Shown piece by piece: positions 1-8,311 of a DNA stretch of 64,000 nucleotides. Positions within the stretch are counted from its first letter, which is position 1; each line of letters starts with the position of its first letter. Source of the DNA: Streptomyces sp. DvalAA-43 (GTDB taxonomy: Bacteria; Actinomycetota; Actinomycetes; Streptomycetales; Streptomycetaceae). The DNA is taken from assembly GCF_900091725.1 (NCBI RefSeq), contig NZ_FMBW01000071.1, positions 372,001 through 436,000 of the forward strand, given 5' to 3'. The position numbers and the translations under genes were made by a program. Under the pieces are notes generated by a model that was given only the letters and a program-made list of their open reading frames with translations, was not told the origin of the DNA and did not search any database.

Positions 1-13
1 GGGGCCCACCGCG

Positions 14-661
14 TCACTGATCGCGGAGGTAGGCCATCACGGCGAGTACGCGGCGGTGATCGGCCGGGGTGTCGGGGAGTTCCAGTTTGCCGAAGATGCC
101 GGTGACGTGCTTTTCCACCGCCCGGTTGCCGACCCGCAGTCGGCCGCCGATGGCGGCGTTGCTGCGGCCCTCGGCCATCAGCGCGAGGACCTCGCGTTCG
201 CGGGGGGTGAGCCGGTCGATCAGGCTTCCGGCGTGCCGGCGGTTGAGCAGTTGCACGGCCACCTCGGGGTCGATCCGGGTACCACCGGCGGCGACCGCGC
301 GCAGTGCCTCCAGGAAGTCGTCGACGTAGGCAACCCGGCTCTTGATCAGATAGCCGATGCCCCGCGCGTCGTCACCGACGAGGGCCAGCGCGTGACGTTC
401 TTCGACGTACTGCGACAGCACCATGATCGCGGTCCTGGGATGCTCGGCACGGATCCGCAACGCGGCGCGCAGCCCTTCGTCGGTGTGGGTGGGCGGCATC
501 CGGATGTCCAGCAGCGCGAGGTCGGGACGCAACTCCGCCACGGTGTCGTGGAGTTCGGTGGTGTCGCCGAGGCCTGCGACGACCTCGATGCCGTCGTCGT
601 GGAGCATCTGCTCCAGGCCGGCCCGCAACAGGACCGAGTCCTCGGCGATCACGACCCGCAT
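14..661 (-). CDS. NarL/FixJ-type response regulator
   Basis: This 215-residue protein is a DNA-binding response regulator. Residues 1-120 form the receiver domain, with the acidic pair near residues 7-8 and the phospho-acceptor Asp at about 52 (LALLDIRMPP). The C-terminal LuxR-type helix-turn-helix starts at LTPREREVLALMAEG. The ATG lies inside the 3' end of the upstream histidine kinase gene, a 13-base overlap that implies translational coupling. Its partner is very probably that kinase (649-1935), which would phosphorylate Asp52 and alter transcription of unknown targets. The family assignment is firm; the regulon cannot be inferred from this sequence. Confidence 0.93.
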   Translation of the reverse strand: MRVVIAEDSVLLRAGLEQMLHDDGIEVVAGLGDTTELHDTVAELRPDLALLDIRMPPTHTDEGLRAALRIRAEHPRTAIMVLSQYVEERHALALVGDDARGIGYLIKSRVAYVDDFLEALRAVAAGGTRIDPEVAVQLLNRRHAGSLIDRLTPREREVLALMAEGRSNAAIGGRLRVGNRAVEKHVTGIFGKLELPDTPADHRRVLAVMAYLRDQ

Positions 662-1935
662 GGCAGCTCCGCTCGTACGATGGTGGGCCCCCCGGGCGGT
701 CCGTCGATGTCCAGTGTCCCGGACAGCGCGGCGACGCGATCGCGCAGCCCGGCCAGGCCGGTGCCGCGGGAGGGGTCGGCCCCACCCCTGCCGTCGTCGT
801 GGACCTCCACCGCGAGCCGTCCGCCGGTGCACCGGATGATGACACGGGCCCGGGTGGCCCCGGCATGGCGCGCGATGTTGGTGAGCGCCTCGGCAACCAC
901 GAAGTATGCGGCGGTCTCCGTCTCGGCGTCCGGCCGGTGGTCGCACTCCACCCTCGTGTCCACCGGCACCGGGCAACGGCCGGCGAGCGCCGACATCGCG
1001 GCGTCGAGCCCCTGCTCGGCGAGGATCGCGGGATGCAGCCCGGCGGCCAGTGCCCGGATCTCCTCCAGGGTCTCGACGGCCCGGTCGCGGGCCTCGCCCA
1101 CCATGCGCTTGGCCACCTCGGGCTGGGTGTCGATCTTGCGCAGCGCCATGCCCAGGTCCATCGCGAGCTTGACCAGGTGTTGCTGGGCTCCGTCGTGCAG
1201 GTCGCGTTCGATGCGCCGCCGTTCGTGCGCGGCGATCGCCACGGTGGCGGCGCGCTGCCTTCGCTCCTCGTCGAGTTCGAGCCGCAGACGGTACGCACGC
1301 GAGCCCCGGCTGGGGCCCAGGAGAGCGGTCGCCAGGCGGCCGTGCGCGCGCCCGAGGACGGGGACCAGGTGCGAGGTCGCCGTCAGCAGGACGAGGCCGG
1401 CCGCGGTGAGCAGGAACGCCTTCGGCAGGCCGTCGTCGGCGAACAGCCGCCTGCCCCGCAGCGCCGCCGGGATCGCGCCGCTGATCACCGCCTGGGGCAG
1501 AGGGGCGAGGAGCATGAGCCATCCGACGCTCCACACCGTCGCGAGCAGGGCCCCCTCGATGAGGCCGATCGGGAGACGTAGTACGAGGAACAGCAGGTCG
1601 CGCCAGGTCGCCGGATCGGTGACGACCGCCCGGCTCCAGCCCCGCAGGCCGGAGCGGACCGGCGCCCGGTACACCTCGTCGACGTGCGTACCGAGCAGCC
1701 GATGGGCAAGGACGCGCTCCACGCCGGCCGCGCTGCGCCCGGCCGCCAGCGTCAGGAGGAGCACCGGCAGCCCGACGAGGGCCACGGCCAGCCCGGCCCC
1801 GAAGCCGAAGCCCACACCGAGCAGGGTCCACCAGGCGACGCCGAGGGGGAGACCACCCAGCAGATAGCACCCGGTCGCCCAGGTCCGGACGGATATCAGC
1901 GGTGCGATCACCCGGCGCGGCAGGCTTCTTCTCAT
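649..1935 (-). CDS. Sensor histidine kinase (HisKA_3 type)
   Basis: This 428-residue membrane kinase pairs with the response regulator it overlaps. Hydrophobic segments at roughly 24-64 and 112-195 form the membrane part. The dimerisation and phosphorylation motif RRIERDLHDGAQQ places the phospho-His at about 247. The ATPase domain has an N-box (EALTNIARHAGAT) and a G-box (DDGRGG followed by GTGLAGLRDR). I chose the ATG at 1935 because GAGGA lies about eight bases upstream; an in-frame start at 1983 would add 16 Arg-rich residues. This architecture (short membrane sensor, no PAS or HAMP) is typical of streptomycete NarL-type pairs. The signal sensed is unknown. Confidence 0.92.
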   Translation of the reverse strand: MRRSLPRRVIAPLISVRTWATGCYLLGGLPLGVAWWTLLGVGFGFGAGLAVALVGLPVLLLTLAAGRSAAGVERVLAHRLLGTHVDEVYRAPVRSGLRGWSRAVVTDPATWRDLLFLVLRLPIGLIEGALLATVWSVGWLMLLAPLPQAVISGAIPAALRGRRLFADDGLPKAFLLTAAGLVLLTATSHLVPVLGRAHGRLATALLGPSRGSRAYRLRLELDEERRQRAATVAIAAHERRRIERDLHDGAQQHLVKLAMDLGMALRKIDTQPEVAKRMVGEARDRAVETLEEIRALAAGLHPAILAEQGLDAAMSALAGRCPVPVDTRVECDHRPDAETETAAYFVVAEALTNIARHAGATRARVIIRCTGGRLAVEVHDDGRGGADPSRGTGLAGLRDRVAALSGTLDIDGPPGGPTIVRAELPCGS

Positions 1936-2076
1936 CCGGTCATCCTCGTGGATCCACGAACGCCGGCCTCGGGCCCGCGGCATTCCGGTACGGGCGAGCG
2001 TGCGCCGTCCCGTTCAGCGCCGGCCCCGCTCCGTGCTGGCCGGTCCCGGAGTCACCGGGGCGGCCGACCCGGCCGG

Positions 2077-3264
2077 TCATCCAGACCGGCGCGACCCGGC
2101 GCACAGTGCCGTGTCCACGGCGGCGTCCAGGTGCTGCGTGCCGGCGGTGGACATCGTCGCGGTCACCGCGATGTCGGCGGCGCGGCCGTCCTCGGTGACG
2201 CCGCCGCGGGTCAGATATCCCGGAATGGTGCCGCCATGGCCCCAGTACAGACCGCCGCACGACAGCGGCCGGCTCGCCAGGCCCAGCCCGTACCGGGCAC
2301 CGACGCCCATGTAGGGGGCGGGGACGGTGGTACGCATCTGCGCGAGCTGCGCCGGGGCGAGGAGGCGCCCGCCGAGAAGAGCGGCGTAGAACCTGTTGAG
2401 GTCGGTGTTGGTGGAGACCATCGCACCCGCCGCCCAGGCCCAGGACGGGTCCATCTCGGTCAAGTCGAGCAGCGGCCCGTCCGGCGTCTCCCGGTCGTAA
2501 CCCTTGGGATGACGCTCCTTGATGGTCATGTCCCCCTGGGCCGGGAAGTAGGTGTGGCGCAGTCCGATGCGGTCGATGACGCGCCGGGTGATCTCCTCGC
2601 CGACGGGCCGTCCGGTCACCTTCTGGATGATCAGTCCGGCAACCAGGTAGTTCGTGTTGCTGTACTTCCAGCTCGTGCCCCGCGGGAAGTCGGCCTTGTG
2701 GGCGAGTGCCCGGTCGAGGAGGTCGCGGGGCTCGAAATACTGGTACGGAGAGGCGTCATCCAGGAACTCCGTGTAGTTGGGCAGCCCGCTGGTGTGCTGG
2801 AGCAGTTCGCGGACGGTGACGGCTCGCCCGTCCGTCCCCTTCCCGCGGACCAGACCCGGCAGATAGGTGTCGACGGAGGTGTCGAGGCCGATCTTCCCCT
2901 CCCCCACGAGCTGCAGCACGACCACCGCCGTGAACGCCTTCGTGTTGCTGCCGATCCGCACCTGCCCGTCGACGGGCACCTTTGCCTTGGTGGCCCTGTC
3001 GCCCACACCCGCGGTGTAGTTACGGCTCCGGCCGTCGAGACCCTTCACGCCGGCCAGCGCGCCCGGCACCCCGTCATCGCGCACCAGCGCGTCCAGGCTC
3101 TGCCGGACGCTGTCCGGCCGGGGCGCGGCGTGGGCCGCGGGCGGCGCCGGCACACCGGCCAGCATGACGCCGGCGGCCACGGCGACCCCGGCCGACACCG
3201 CTCTGCGCCGCCCGTCGGACTGCCGCCGGAGGAACGGGATACGGTGCCGCGTCTGCTCGTTCAC
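2077..3264 (-). CDS. Exported serine hydrolase (class C beta-lactamase / DD-peptidase fold)
   Basis: This 395-residue protein has a twin-Arg-containing N-terminus, a hydrophobic stretch at 22-40 and an Ala-rich cleavage region (AAHAA), so it should be exported. The penicillin-recognising serine hydrolase motifs are present: SNTK at about 106-109, YSN at 200-202 and HGG at 342-344. In this family the Ser acylates and the enzyme acts as a D-alanyl-D-alanine carboxypeptidase, esterase or class C beta-lactamase; the sequence does not decide which. The GTG at 3264 is preferred over a start 11 codons upstream because AGGAG sits seven bases before it. It is a single gene with no obvious operon partner. 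Confidence 0.9.
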   Translation of the reverse strand: MNEQTRHRIPFLRRQSDGRRRAVSAGVAVAAGVMLAGVPAPPAAHAAPRPDSVRQSLDALVRDDGVPGALAGVKGLDGRSRNYTAGVGDRATKAKVPVDGQVRIGSNTKAFTAVVVLQLVGEGKIGLDTSVDTYLPGLVRGKGTDGRAVTVRELLQHTSGLPNYTEFLDDASPYQYFEPRDLLDRALAHKADFPRGTSWKYSNTNYLVAGLIIQKVTGRPVGEEITRRVIDRIGLRHTYFPAQGDMTIKERHPKGYDRETPDGPLLDLTEMDPSWAWAAGAMVSTNTDLNRFYAALLGGRLLAPAQLAQMRTTVPAPYMGVGARYGLGLASRPLSCGGLYWGHGGTIPGYLTRGGVTEDGRAADIAVTATMSTAGTQHLDAAVDTALCAGSRRSG

Positions 3265-3405
3265 GAAACAACTCCTGGGAGATCGCCGGGAAACCATTTC
3301 CTTGCGCTGCGCCCAGCTTCTCCGGGCACAGCCGCGAAGGGGATCCGGCTGCCCGGCCGTTCCGGGGTAGGGCTGACCGAACCCTCGCCCCGGGCCCCAG
3401 GGGCG

Positions 3406-4233
3406 CTATCGCTTCGCGGTGATGCGTTGCCGGTGTGCCTCGTAGAGCACGGCGGTCGCGGCGTTGGCGGCGTTGAGGGAACTCGCGGAGCCGGTCATCG
3501 GGATGCTGACCGTGTGGTCGCACAGCTCCCGCCAGGCGTTGCTCAGCCCGGACGTCTCGTTGCCGATCAGCAGCAGCACCGGCTGGGTGAAGTCGAAGTC
3601 GAAGACGTCGCAGTCCCCCTTCTCGTCGGTGGCGACCAGAACGATCGGCTGCCCCGCGGCCCGCCGCTCCTCGACCCAGGCCCTCACATGGCCGGGCGAC
3701 GGCACGCGCACGGTCGGCAGGGCGAAGAGCGAACCCGTGCTGGCGCGTACGGACTTGGGGTCGTACACATCGGCGGCGTGTCCCGAGACGATGAGTCCGT
3801 GCGCGCCGAAGGCGTCCGCGGACCGGATGATGCTGCCGACGTTCCCCGGGCTCGTCGGCCGGTCGAACATGACGCCCAGGAAGTCGTGGTCGGCCCTGAT
3901 CCGGCCGAGATCGTCGGGCGGTGTCCCGACCACGGCGACGAGCTCCGGCGCGCTGCCGTCCTTCTCCCCGAGGTCCGCCAGCAGCTCGGGCGCCATGGCG
4001 ATCCGCTCGGCGTCCACGGTGCGCAGCAGATCCTGCGCCCACCGGGACAACGTCCTTTCGCCGTCGTGGATCAGCGCCCTGACGGGCCAGCCGTACTCCA
4101 CCGCCAACGAGATCGGGCGCACGCCCTGCACCAGGAACTCCCCTGCCCGCGACCGCTTGTTCCGGTTGCCGAGGAGTGATTCCCATTGCTGGAAGCGGGC
4201 GTTGCGTGCGGTGATCCGCTGGAGCGCCGGCAC
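3406..4233 (-). CDS. SpoU/TrmH-family RNA 2'-O-methyltransferase
   Basis: This 275-residue SPOUT-fold enzyme should transfer a methyl group from S-adenosylmethionine to a ribose 2'-OH in tRNA or rRNA. Residues 1-110 form an N-terminal RNA-recognition region. The SpoU knot motifs follow: NVGSIIRSADAFG at about 131-143, LLIGNETSGLS at 221-231, and SSLNAANAA at 251-259. The Arg at about 137 corresponds to the family catalytic Arg. The GTG start has GGAGG close upstream. A DUF6126 gene follows upstream on the same strand. The target nucleotide cannot be told from sequence alone. Confidence 0.92.
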   Translation of the reverse strand: MPALQRITARNARFQQWESLLGNRNKRSRAGEFLVQGVRPISLAVEYGWPVRALIHDGERTLSRWAQDLLRTVDAERIAMAPELLADLGEKDGSAPELVAVVGTPPDDLGRIRADHDFLGVMFDRPTSPGNVGSIIRSADAFGAHGLIVSGHAADVYDPKSVRASTGSLFALPTVRVPSPGHVRAWVEERRAAGQPIVLVATDEKGDCDVFDFDFTQPVLLLIGNETSGLSNAWRELCDHTVSIPMTGSASSLNAANAATAVLYEAHRQRITAKR

Positions 4234-4335
4234 CTGTCCTCCGAAGTGAGCGTCATGGGTGATGCGCTCCCAACCTAAGGGGTCCGCACCGGGGACCGGG
4301 CCGCGTCCTCCCCGGACGCCCCGCTCCGGCCGTCG

Positions 4336-4470
4336 CTACTTCTTGGCGTGCTCGCCGACGTAGAACAGGATCCAGATGAAGCCCGCGAAGAGATGCGTGG
4401 CGAAGACATAGACGAAGACGCGCAGGGCGACGCCGCGCTCCTTCCAGCGCTCGCTCTCGCCGCCGCTCAC
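4336..4470 (-). CDS. Small DUF6126-family membrane protein
   Basis: This 44-residue protein is shorter than most gene callers accept. It has a charged N-terminus (SERWKERG), then one hydrophobic helix from about residue 13 to 37 (VALRVFVYVFATHLFAGF), and ends in HAKK. The layout matches DUF6126, a small actinomycete membrane protein family without known function. The GTG start is preceded by GGAGG with six bases between. It lies just upstream of the SpoU methyltransferase gene on the same strand. The start, ribosome binding site and family-like sequence together make it a real gene. Confidence 0.85.
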   Translation of the reverse strand: MSGGESERWKERGVALRVFVYVFATHLFAGFIWILFYVGEHAKK

Positions 4471-4592
4471 TGTCCGCCTCCGTCGAAGGCGCGGTCCGTG
4501 GCCGGTCCGCGCGTCCCGTCCAGGGTACGCACCGGCCCGGGGACCCCCGTGGAATAGGCCAGGGGGGTGCTCCGTTGTAGGGTGTGCTCACA

Positions 4593-4620
4593 TAGTTCAA
4601 TGTTCAACCAAACTAGGTTT
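4593..4620. promoter_or_regulatory. Candidate MarR-type operator upstream of the LLM/FMN-reductase pair
   Basis: GTTCAA occurs twice in tandem with one base between (4595-4600 and 4602-4607), flanked by TAGTT at 4593-4597 and its complement AACTA at 4610-4614. The site is about 20 bases before the ribosome binding site of the luciferase-like gene. A TTCAA/TTGAA dyad also precedes the pirin gene. MarR-family repressors often bind such AT-rich TTGAA elements, but no MarR gene is present in the window, so this is inference. Confidence 0.35.
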
Positions 4621-4633
4621 CTGGAGGCGGGCC

Positions 4634-5734
4634 ATGGAGTTCGGCATCTTCACCGTCGGAGACGTCACCACCGACCCGACGACCGGCAGGACACCCAGCG
4701 AGAACGAGCGGATCAAGGCCACGCTCGCCATCGCCCAGAAGGCGGAGGAGGTCGGTCTCGACGTCTTCGCGACCGGCGAGCACCACAACCCGCCGTTCGT
4801 CCCGTCCTCGCCGACGACCACGCTCGGTTACATCGCCGCCCGCACCGAGAACCTGATCCTGTCCACGTCCACGACGCTGATCACCACCAACGACCCGGTG
4901 AAGATCGCCGAGGACTACGCGACGCTCCAGCACCTCGCGGACGGCCGTGTCGACCTGATGATGGGGCGCGGCAACACCGGTCCTGTCTACCCGTGGTTCG
5001 GCAAGGACATCCGGCAGGGCATCCCGCTCGCCATCGAGAACTACGCGCTGCTGCACAAGCTGTGGCGCGAGGACGTCGTGGACTGGGAGGGCAAGTTCCG
5101 TACGCCCCTGCAGTCCTTCACCGCGACCCCGCGCCCGCTGGACGGCGTCCCGCCGTTCGTCTGGCACGGCTCGATCCGCTCGCCGGAGATCGCCGAGCAG
5201 GCCGCGTACTACGGCGACGGCTTCTTCCACAACAACATCTTCTGGCCCATCGAGCACACCCGGAAGATGGTGAGCCTGTACCGGCAGCGGTACGCGCACT
5301 ACGGGCACGGCACCGCCGAGCAGGCCATCGTCGGCCTCGGCGGCCAGGTGTTCATGCGGAAGAACTCGCAGGACGCGGTACGGGAATTCCGCCCGTACTT
5401 CGACAACGCGCCGGTCTACGGTCACGGGCCCTCGATGGAGGACTTCACCCGGCAGACGCCGCTGACCGTCGGCTCGCCGCAGGAGGTCATCGAGCGGACC
5501 CTGTCCTTCCGGGACGCCGTCGGTGACTACCAGCGCCAGCTGTTCCTGATGGACCACGCCGGGCTGCCGCTGAAGACGGTCCTGGAGCAGCTCGACATCC
5601 TCGGCGAGGAGGTCGTCCCGGTGCTGCGCAAGGAGTTCGCCAACCTGCGTCCGGCCGGGGTCCCGGACTCCGCACCCGTCCACCCGGCCGTCGCGGCCGC
5701 CCGCGCCGCCACTGCCGCCCCGAAGGAGGTCTGA
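4634..5734 (+). CDS. Luciferase-like flavin-dependent monooxygenase (CE1758 family)
   Basis: This 366-residue protein has the bacterial luciferase TIM-barrel pattern: MEFGIFTVGDV at the N-terminus, the TGEHH motif near residues 47-51 and the GRVDLMMGRGNTGPVYPWF segment that contacts flavin. It should use reduced FMN and oxygen to oxidise an unknown substrate. GGAGG lies upstream of the ATG. The next gene, five bases downstream, encodes an FMN reductase, and the pair matches what is annotated as the CE1758/CE1759 luciferase-like duo, in which the reductase supplies FMNH2. The C-terminal 35 residues are Ala/Pro-rich and probably flexible. Confidence 0.9.
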   Translation: MEFGIFTVGDVTTDPTTGRTPSENERIKATLAIAQKAEEVGLDVFATGEHHNPPFVPSSPTTTLGYIAARTENLILSTSTTLITTNDPVKIAEDYATLQHLADGRVDLMMGRGNTGPVYPWFGKDIRQGIPLAIENYALLHKLWREDVVDWEGKFRTPLQSFTATPRPLDGVPPFVWHGSIRSPEIAEQAAYYGDGFFHNNIFWPIEHTRKMVSLYRQRYAHYGHGTAEQAIVGLGGQVFMRKNSQDAVREFRPYFDNAPVYGHGPSMEDFTRQTPLTVGSPQEVIERTLSFRDAVGDYQRQLFLMDHAGLPLKTVLEQLDILGEEVVPVLRKEFANLRPAGVPDSAPVHPAVAAARAATAAPKEV

Positions 5735-5739
5735 CCACC

Positions 5740-6411
5740 GTGTCCACCACGTCCGGCGTATTCGCCACCGAGCCCGTGCGCGTCGTCGCCGTATCGGCCG
5801 GGCTGAGCAGCCCGTCCTCGACCCGGCTGCTGGCCGAGCGGCTGGCCGGTGCCGCCCGTGAGCGGCTGCTGGCCGAGCAGGACCGCCCGGTCGAGGTCCG
5901 GGTGATCGAGCTGCGCGACCTGGCCGTCGACATCGCCAACCACCTGGTCACCGGGTTCCCGCCGGCCACCCTGGACACGGCGATCAAGGAGGTGGCGGAG
6001 GCGGACGGGCTGATCGCCGTCTCGCCCGTGTTCACCGCCTCGTACAGCGGACTGTTCAAGTCGTTCTTCGACCTGATCGACAACACCGCGCTGACCGGCA
6101 AGCCCGTCGTCATCGCGGCGACCGGCGGCACCGCCCGCCACTCGCTGGTCCTGGAACACGCGATGCGCCCGCTCTTCGCCTACCTGCGGGCCACCGTCGT
6201 ACCGACGTCCGTGTACGCGGCGTCGGAGGACTGGGGCTCGTCCGGCGACGAGTACACCGACGGCCTGCCGTCCCGCGTCCGGCGGGCGGGCGGCGAGCTC
6301 GCGGCCATGATCACGGGCGGCCGGGCGGTCTCCGGGGCGCCGAGGACGCTCGGGCTCGACGACGAGGTGGTGCCGTTCGAGCAGCAGCTCGCCGACCTCC
6401 GCCTGGACTGA
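5740..6411 (+). CDS. NAD(P)H-dependent FMN reductase (CE1759 family)
   Basis: This 223-residue flavodoxin-like protein begins with a short extension and then VRVVAVSAGLSSPSSTRLLAE, the phosphate-binding loop of the FMN_red family. A second flavin contact is SPVFTASYSGLFKSFFD. It probably reduces FMN with NAD(P)H for the monooxygenase encoded just upstream. The GTG start lies five bases after the upstream stop, with GAAGGAGG overlapping the end of that gene, so the two form one operon. The substrate of the pair is unknown; roles in redox or xenobiotic metabolism are possible but not shown here. Confidence 0.88.
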   Translation: MSTTSGVFATEPVRVVAVSAGLSSPSSTRLLAERLAGAARERLLAEQDRPVEVRVIELRDLAVDIANHLVTGFPPATLDTAIKEVAEADGLIAVSPVFTASYSGLFKSFFDLIDNTALTGKPVVIAATGGTARHSLVLEHAMRPLFAYLRATVVPTSVYAASEDWGSSGDEYTDGLPSRVRRAGGELAAMITGGRAVSGAPRTLGLDDEVVPFEQQLADLRLD

Positions 6412-6487
6412 GCGCCCCACCCCCGGGGGCCGCGGGACCCACCTCCGGAAGCCTTGTACCGGTTTGATTAGAGTTGGAACGAAAGGT

Positions 6488-6516
6488 GCGTCGTACGGGC
6501 TCGCCCCGTACGACGC
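6488..6516. terminator. Hairpin between the FMN reductase and stress-protein genes
   Basis: GCGTCGTACGGG at 6488-6499 pairs perfectly with CCCGTACGACGC at 6505-6516 around a five-base loop. It follows the FMN reductase stop by 76 bases and precedes the universal stress protein start by 36 bases. It could terminate the upstream operon or act in the leader of the downstream gene. No U-tract follows, as is usual in high-GC actinomycetes. Confidence 0.5.
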
Positions 6517-6552
6517 GTCCGCGCACTGAGCCGAACCGAGCTGGAGGCAGTG

Positions 6553-6975
6553 ATGGGCAGGATCGTGGTGGGCGTCGACGGATCCGAGTCGTCGGTCAAG
6601 GCGCTGCACTGGGCCGTACGCCAGGGAGAGCTGACCGGTGACACGGTGGAGGCCGTCAACAGCTGGGAGTACCCGGCGACGAGCTGGGCGTCGATGATGC
6701 CCGGCATGCCGGAGGACTTCGACCCGCAGGCCCTGGCGACCGTGGCCCTCACCGAGACGCTGGAGGAGGCCCTGGGCGCCCAGGGTGCGGCGGCGGTCAG
6801 CAAGGTCGTGGTGATCGGCAACCCGGCCCAGTCCCTGCTGGACCGCGCCGAGGGGGCCAACCTCCTCGTGGTGGGCGCGCGCGGCTACAGCGGCCTCAAG
6901 GCGACCGTGCTCGGCTCGGTCAGCCTCCACGTCACCCAGCACGCACCGTGCCCGGTGACGGTCGTACGCGGCTGA
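6553..6975 (+). CDS. Universal stress protein (UspA family)
   Basis: This 140-residue protein is a single UspA domain. It starts IVVGVDGSESSVKALHWA and ends with the ATP-binding pattern GARGYSGLKATVLGSVS followed by HAPCPVTVV. The ATG at 6553 is five bases after GGAGG; the adjacent GTG at 6550 leaves only two bases. Such proteins bind ATP and dimerise in the cytoplasm and are often induced by redox, hypoxia or stationary-phase signals. It stands alone between a hairpin and a convergent gene. The family is certain; the stress it serves is not visible. Confidence 0.92.
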   Translation: MGRIVVGVDGSESSVKALHWAVRQGELTGDTVEAVNSWEYPATSWASMMPGMPEDFDPQALATVALTETLEEALGAQGAAAVSKVVVIGNPAQSLLDRAEGANLLVVGARGYSGLKATVLGSVSLHVTQHAPCPVTVVRG

Positions 6976-6983
6976 CGGCGGAC

Positions 6984-7019
6984 GGGGCGGGCCTTCACGA
7001 CCAGGTGCGGGCCCGCCCC
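6984..7019. terminator. Convergent terminator hairpin
   Basis: GGGGCGGGCC at 6984-6993 pairs with GGCCCGCCCC at 7010-7019 around a 16-base loop. It lies in the short gap between the stops of the universal stress protein (plus strand) and the MerR-PP2C gene (minus strand), so it can serve both. Confidence 0.55.
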
Positions 7020-7027
7020 CGCCCGTG

Positions 7028-8212
7028 TCACAGGGACACGACGTCCGCGACCACGCAGGACACGTCGTCCGGACCACCCGCGGCCACGGCCAGGGCGATC
7101 AGCTCCCGCACGGCCGTACCGGGCCCGTCCGCCCCGGCCAGCACCCGGGCCGTCTCCGCGCCGCCGACGACCGCCGAGAGGCCGTCCGAGCAGAGCAGAT
7201 AGCGGTCGCCTGGCCGGACCTCCTGGAGCCGCACATCGGGCGTCCGAAGCCGCGCATCGGGTGCCTGGAGCCGCTCGTCGGGTGCCTGGAGCCGCTCGTC
7301 GGGCGTCGGCACCGCCGACCCGCCGTCGTCCCCGCCCACCAGGGCCCTGAGCAGCAGCGCGCGCTGCGGGTGCGAGGACGCCTCGGCCTCGGTCAGCGAG
7401 CCGTCGTCGATCATCGACTGGACGGCGCTGTGGTCGTGGGTGATCCGGAACAGCCCGCCGTCGCGCAGCAGATGGGCCCGCGAGTCCCCGATGTGCACCA
7501 GCCCCAGCTGCGCCCCGTTCCACACCATCGCGGTCAGCGTCGTCCCGGAGCCCTCCGGCTCGCCGTCCGCCCCGCTCCCGGCGACCGCGTCCCGCACCGC
7601 ACGCACGGCCCGCTCCGCCGCGTCCTCCAGGACGTTCAGGAGCCCCGCCGCACCCGCCGCCCCGAGCGCCACCGGCTTCAGCGCGTCGATCGCCGCCGCG
7701 CTCGCCCCGGCCCCGCCCGCCCCGAACCCGTCGGCGACGGCCAGCAGCCGGGCCCCCGCGTACGCCGCGTCCTGGTTGCGCTCCCGGACCGCGCCCCGCA
7801 CGGACCGCGCCGCGTACCGGATGCCCAGCGTCCCCACCGGACCCAGCGTCCCCACCGCCTCCCGCGCCGACAGATGGTCGGCCAGGAAGGCCGCCAGGTC
7901 CCGCCGGGCCGCCGTCTCGGCCTCCACCTGAGCCCAGTAGTCCCTGATCGACGCGGCGGCCGCACCCGGGTCCCCGAGGGCGACCACCTCCTTGATCCGG
8001 TTCAGCGGCATGCCGATCCGGCGCAGCCAGGCCACCAGCCTGGCCGTCTCCACCTGCTCCTCGGCGTAGTACCGGTAGCCGTTCACCGGATCGACCAGGG
8101 CCGGCGGGAGCAGACCCAGTTCGTCGTAGCGGCGCAGTGCCTTCGCGGACAGCCTGCACAGCCGGGCGAACGTCCCGATCGTCACCCACGAGCCGCTCTC
8201 CTCGCGCCCCAC
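7028..8212 (-). CDS. MerR-type regulator fused to a PP2C phosphatase domain
   Basis: This 394-residue protein joins two modules. Residues 9-77 form a MerR helix-turn-helix (TIGTFARLCRLSAKALRRYD, then NGYRYY), and 85-120 look like a short linker helix. Residues 130-394 form a PP2C-type Ser/Thr phosphatase with the metal-binding motifs RNQDA, ADGFG, IGDSRAHLL, CSDGLS and GGPDDVSCVV. Inside it, between the GDSR and SDG motifs, a seven-residue unit like APDERLQ is repeated four times. The GTG start has AGGAGG six bases upstream. The fusion suggests a one-protein device where DNA binding is linked to dephosphorylation. Whether the phosphatase is active is untested, though all main Asp residues are present. 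Confidence 0.88.
   Translation of the reverse strand: MGREESGSWVTIGTFARLCRLSAKALRRYDELGLLPPALVDPVNGYRYYAEEQVETARLVAWLRRIGMPLNRIKEVVALGDPGAAAASIRDYWAQVEAETAARRDLAAFLADHLSAREAVGTLGPVGTLGIRYAARSVRGAVRERNQDAAYAGARLLAVADGFGAGGAGASAAAIDALKPVALGAAGAAGLLNVLEDAAERAVRAVRDAVAGSGADGEPEGSGTTLTAMVWNGAQLGLVHIGDSRAHLLRDGGLFRITHDHSAVQSMIDDGSLTEAEASSHPQRALLLRALVGGDDGGSAVPTPDERLQAPDERLQAPDARLRTPDVRLQEVRPGDRYLLCSDGLSAVVGGAETARVLAGADGPGTAVRELIALAVAAGGPDDVSCVVADVVSL
7229..7312. repeat. 21-bp tandem repeat inside the PP2C domain (four copies)
   Basis: Four near-identical 21-base units lie in frame in the MerR-PP2C gene and encode the peptide units APDERLQ, APDERLQ, APDARLR and TPDVRLQ. The unit length keeps the frame. 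The repeats fall in a surface loop between catalytic motifs, where copy number could vary without destroying the fold. Boundaries are approximate. Confidence 0.75.
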
Positions 8213-8241
8213 CCCGTACCTCCTCGCGCCGAACGCCGAAA

Positions 8242-8276
8242 GGGAAGCCCCAGCATCACCGATGCTGGGGCTTCCC
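8242..8276 (-). terminator. Strong intrinsic-type hairpin
   Basis: A perfect 16-base-pair stem (8242-8257 with 8261-8276) closes on a three-base loop ACC. It lies between the stop of the four-helix membrane protein gene (8312) and the start of the MerR-PP2C gene (8212), both on the minus strand, so it probably ends the upstream transcript. Confidence 0.75.
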
Positions 8277-8311
8277 CCACGGAGAAGGTCGAGCGGGACC
8301 CGGCGCGCGGC

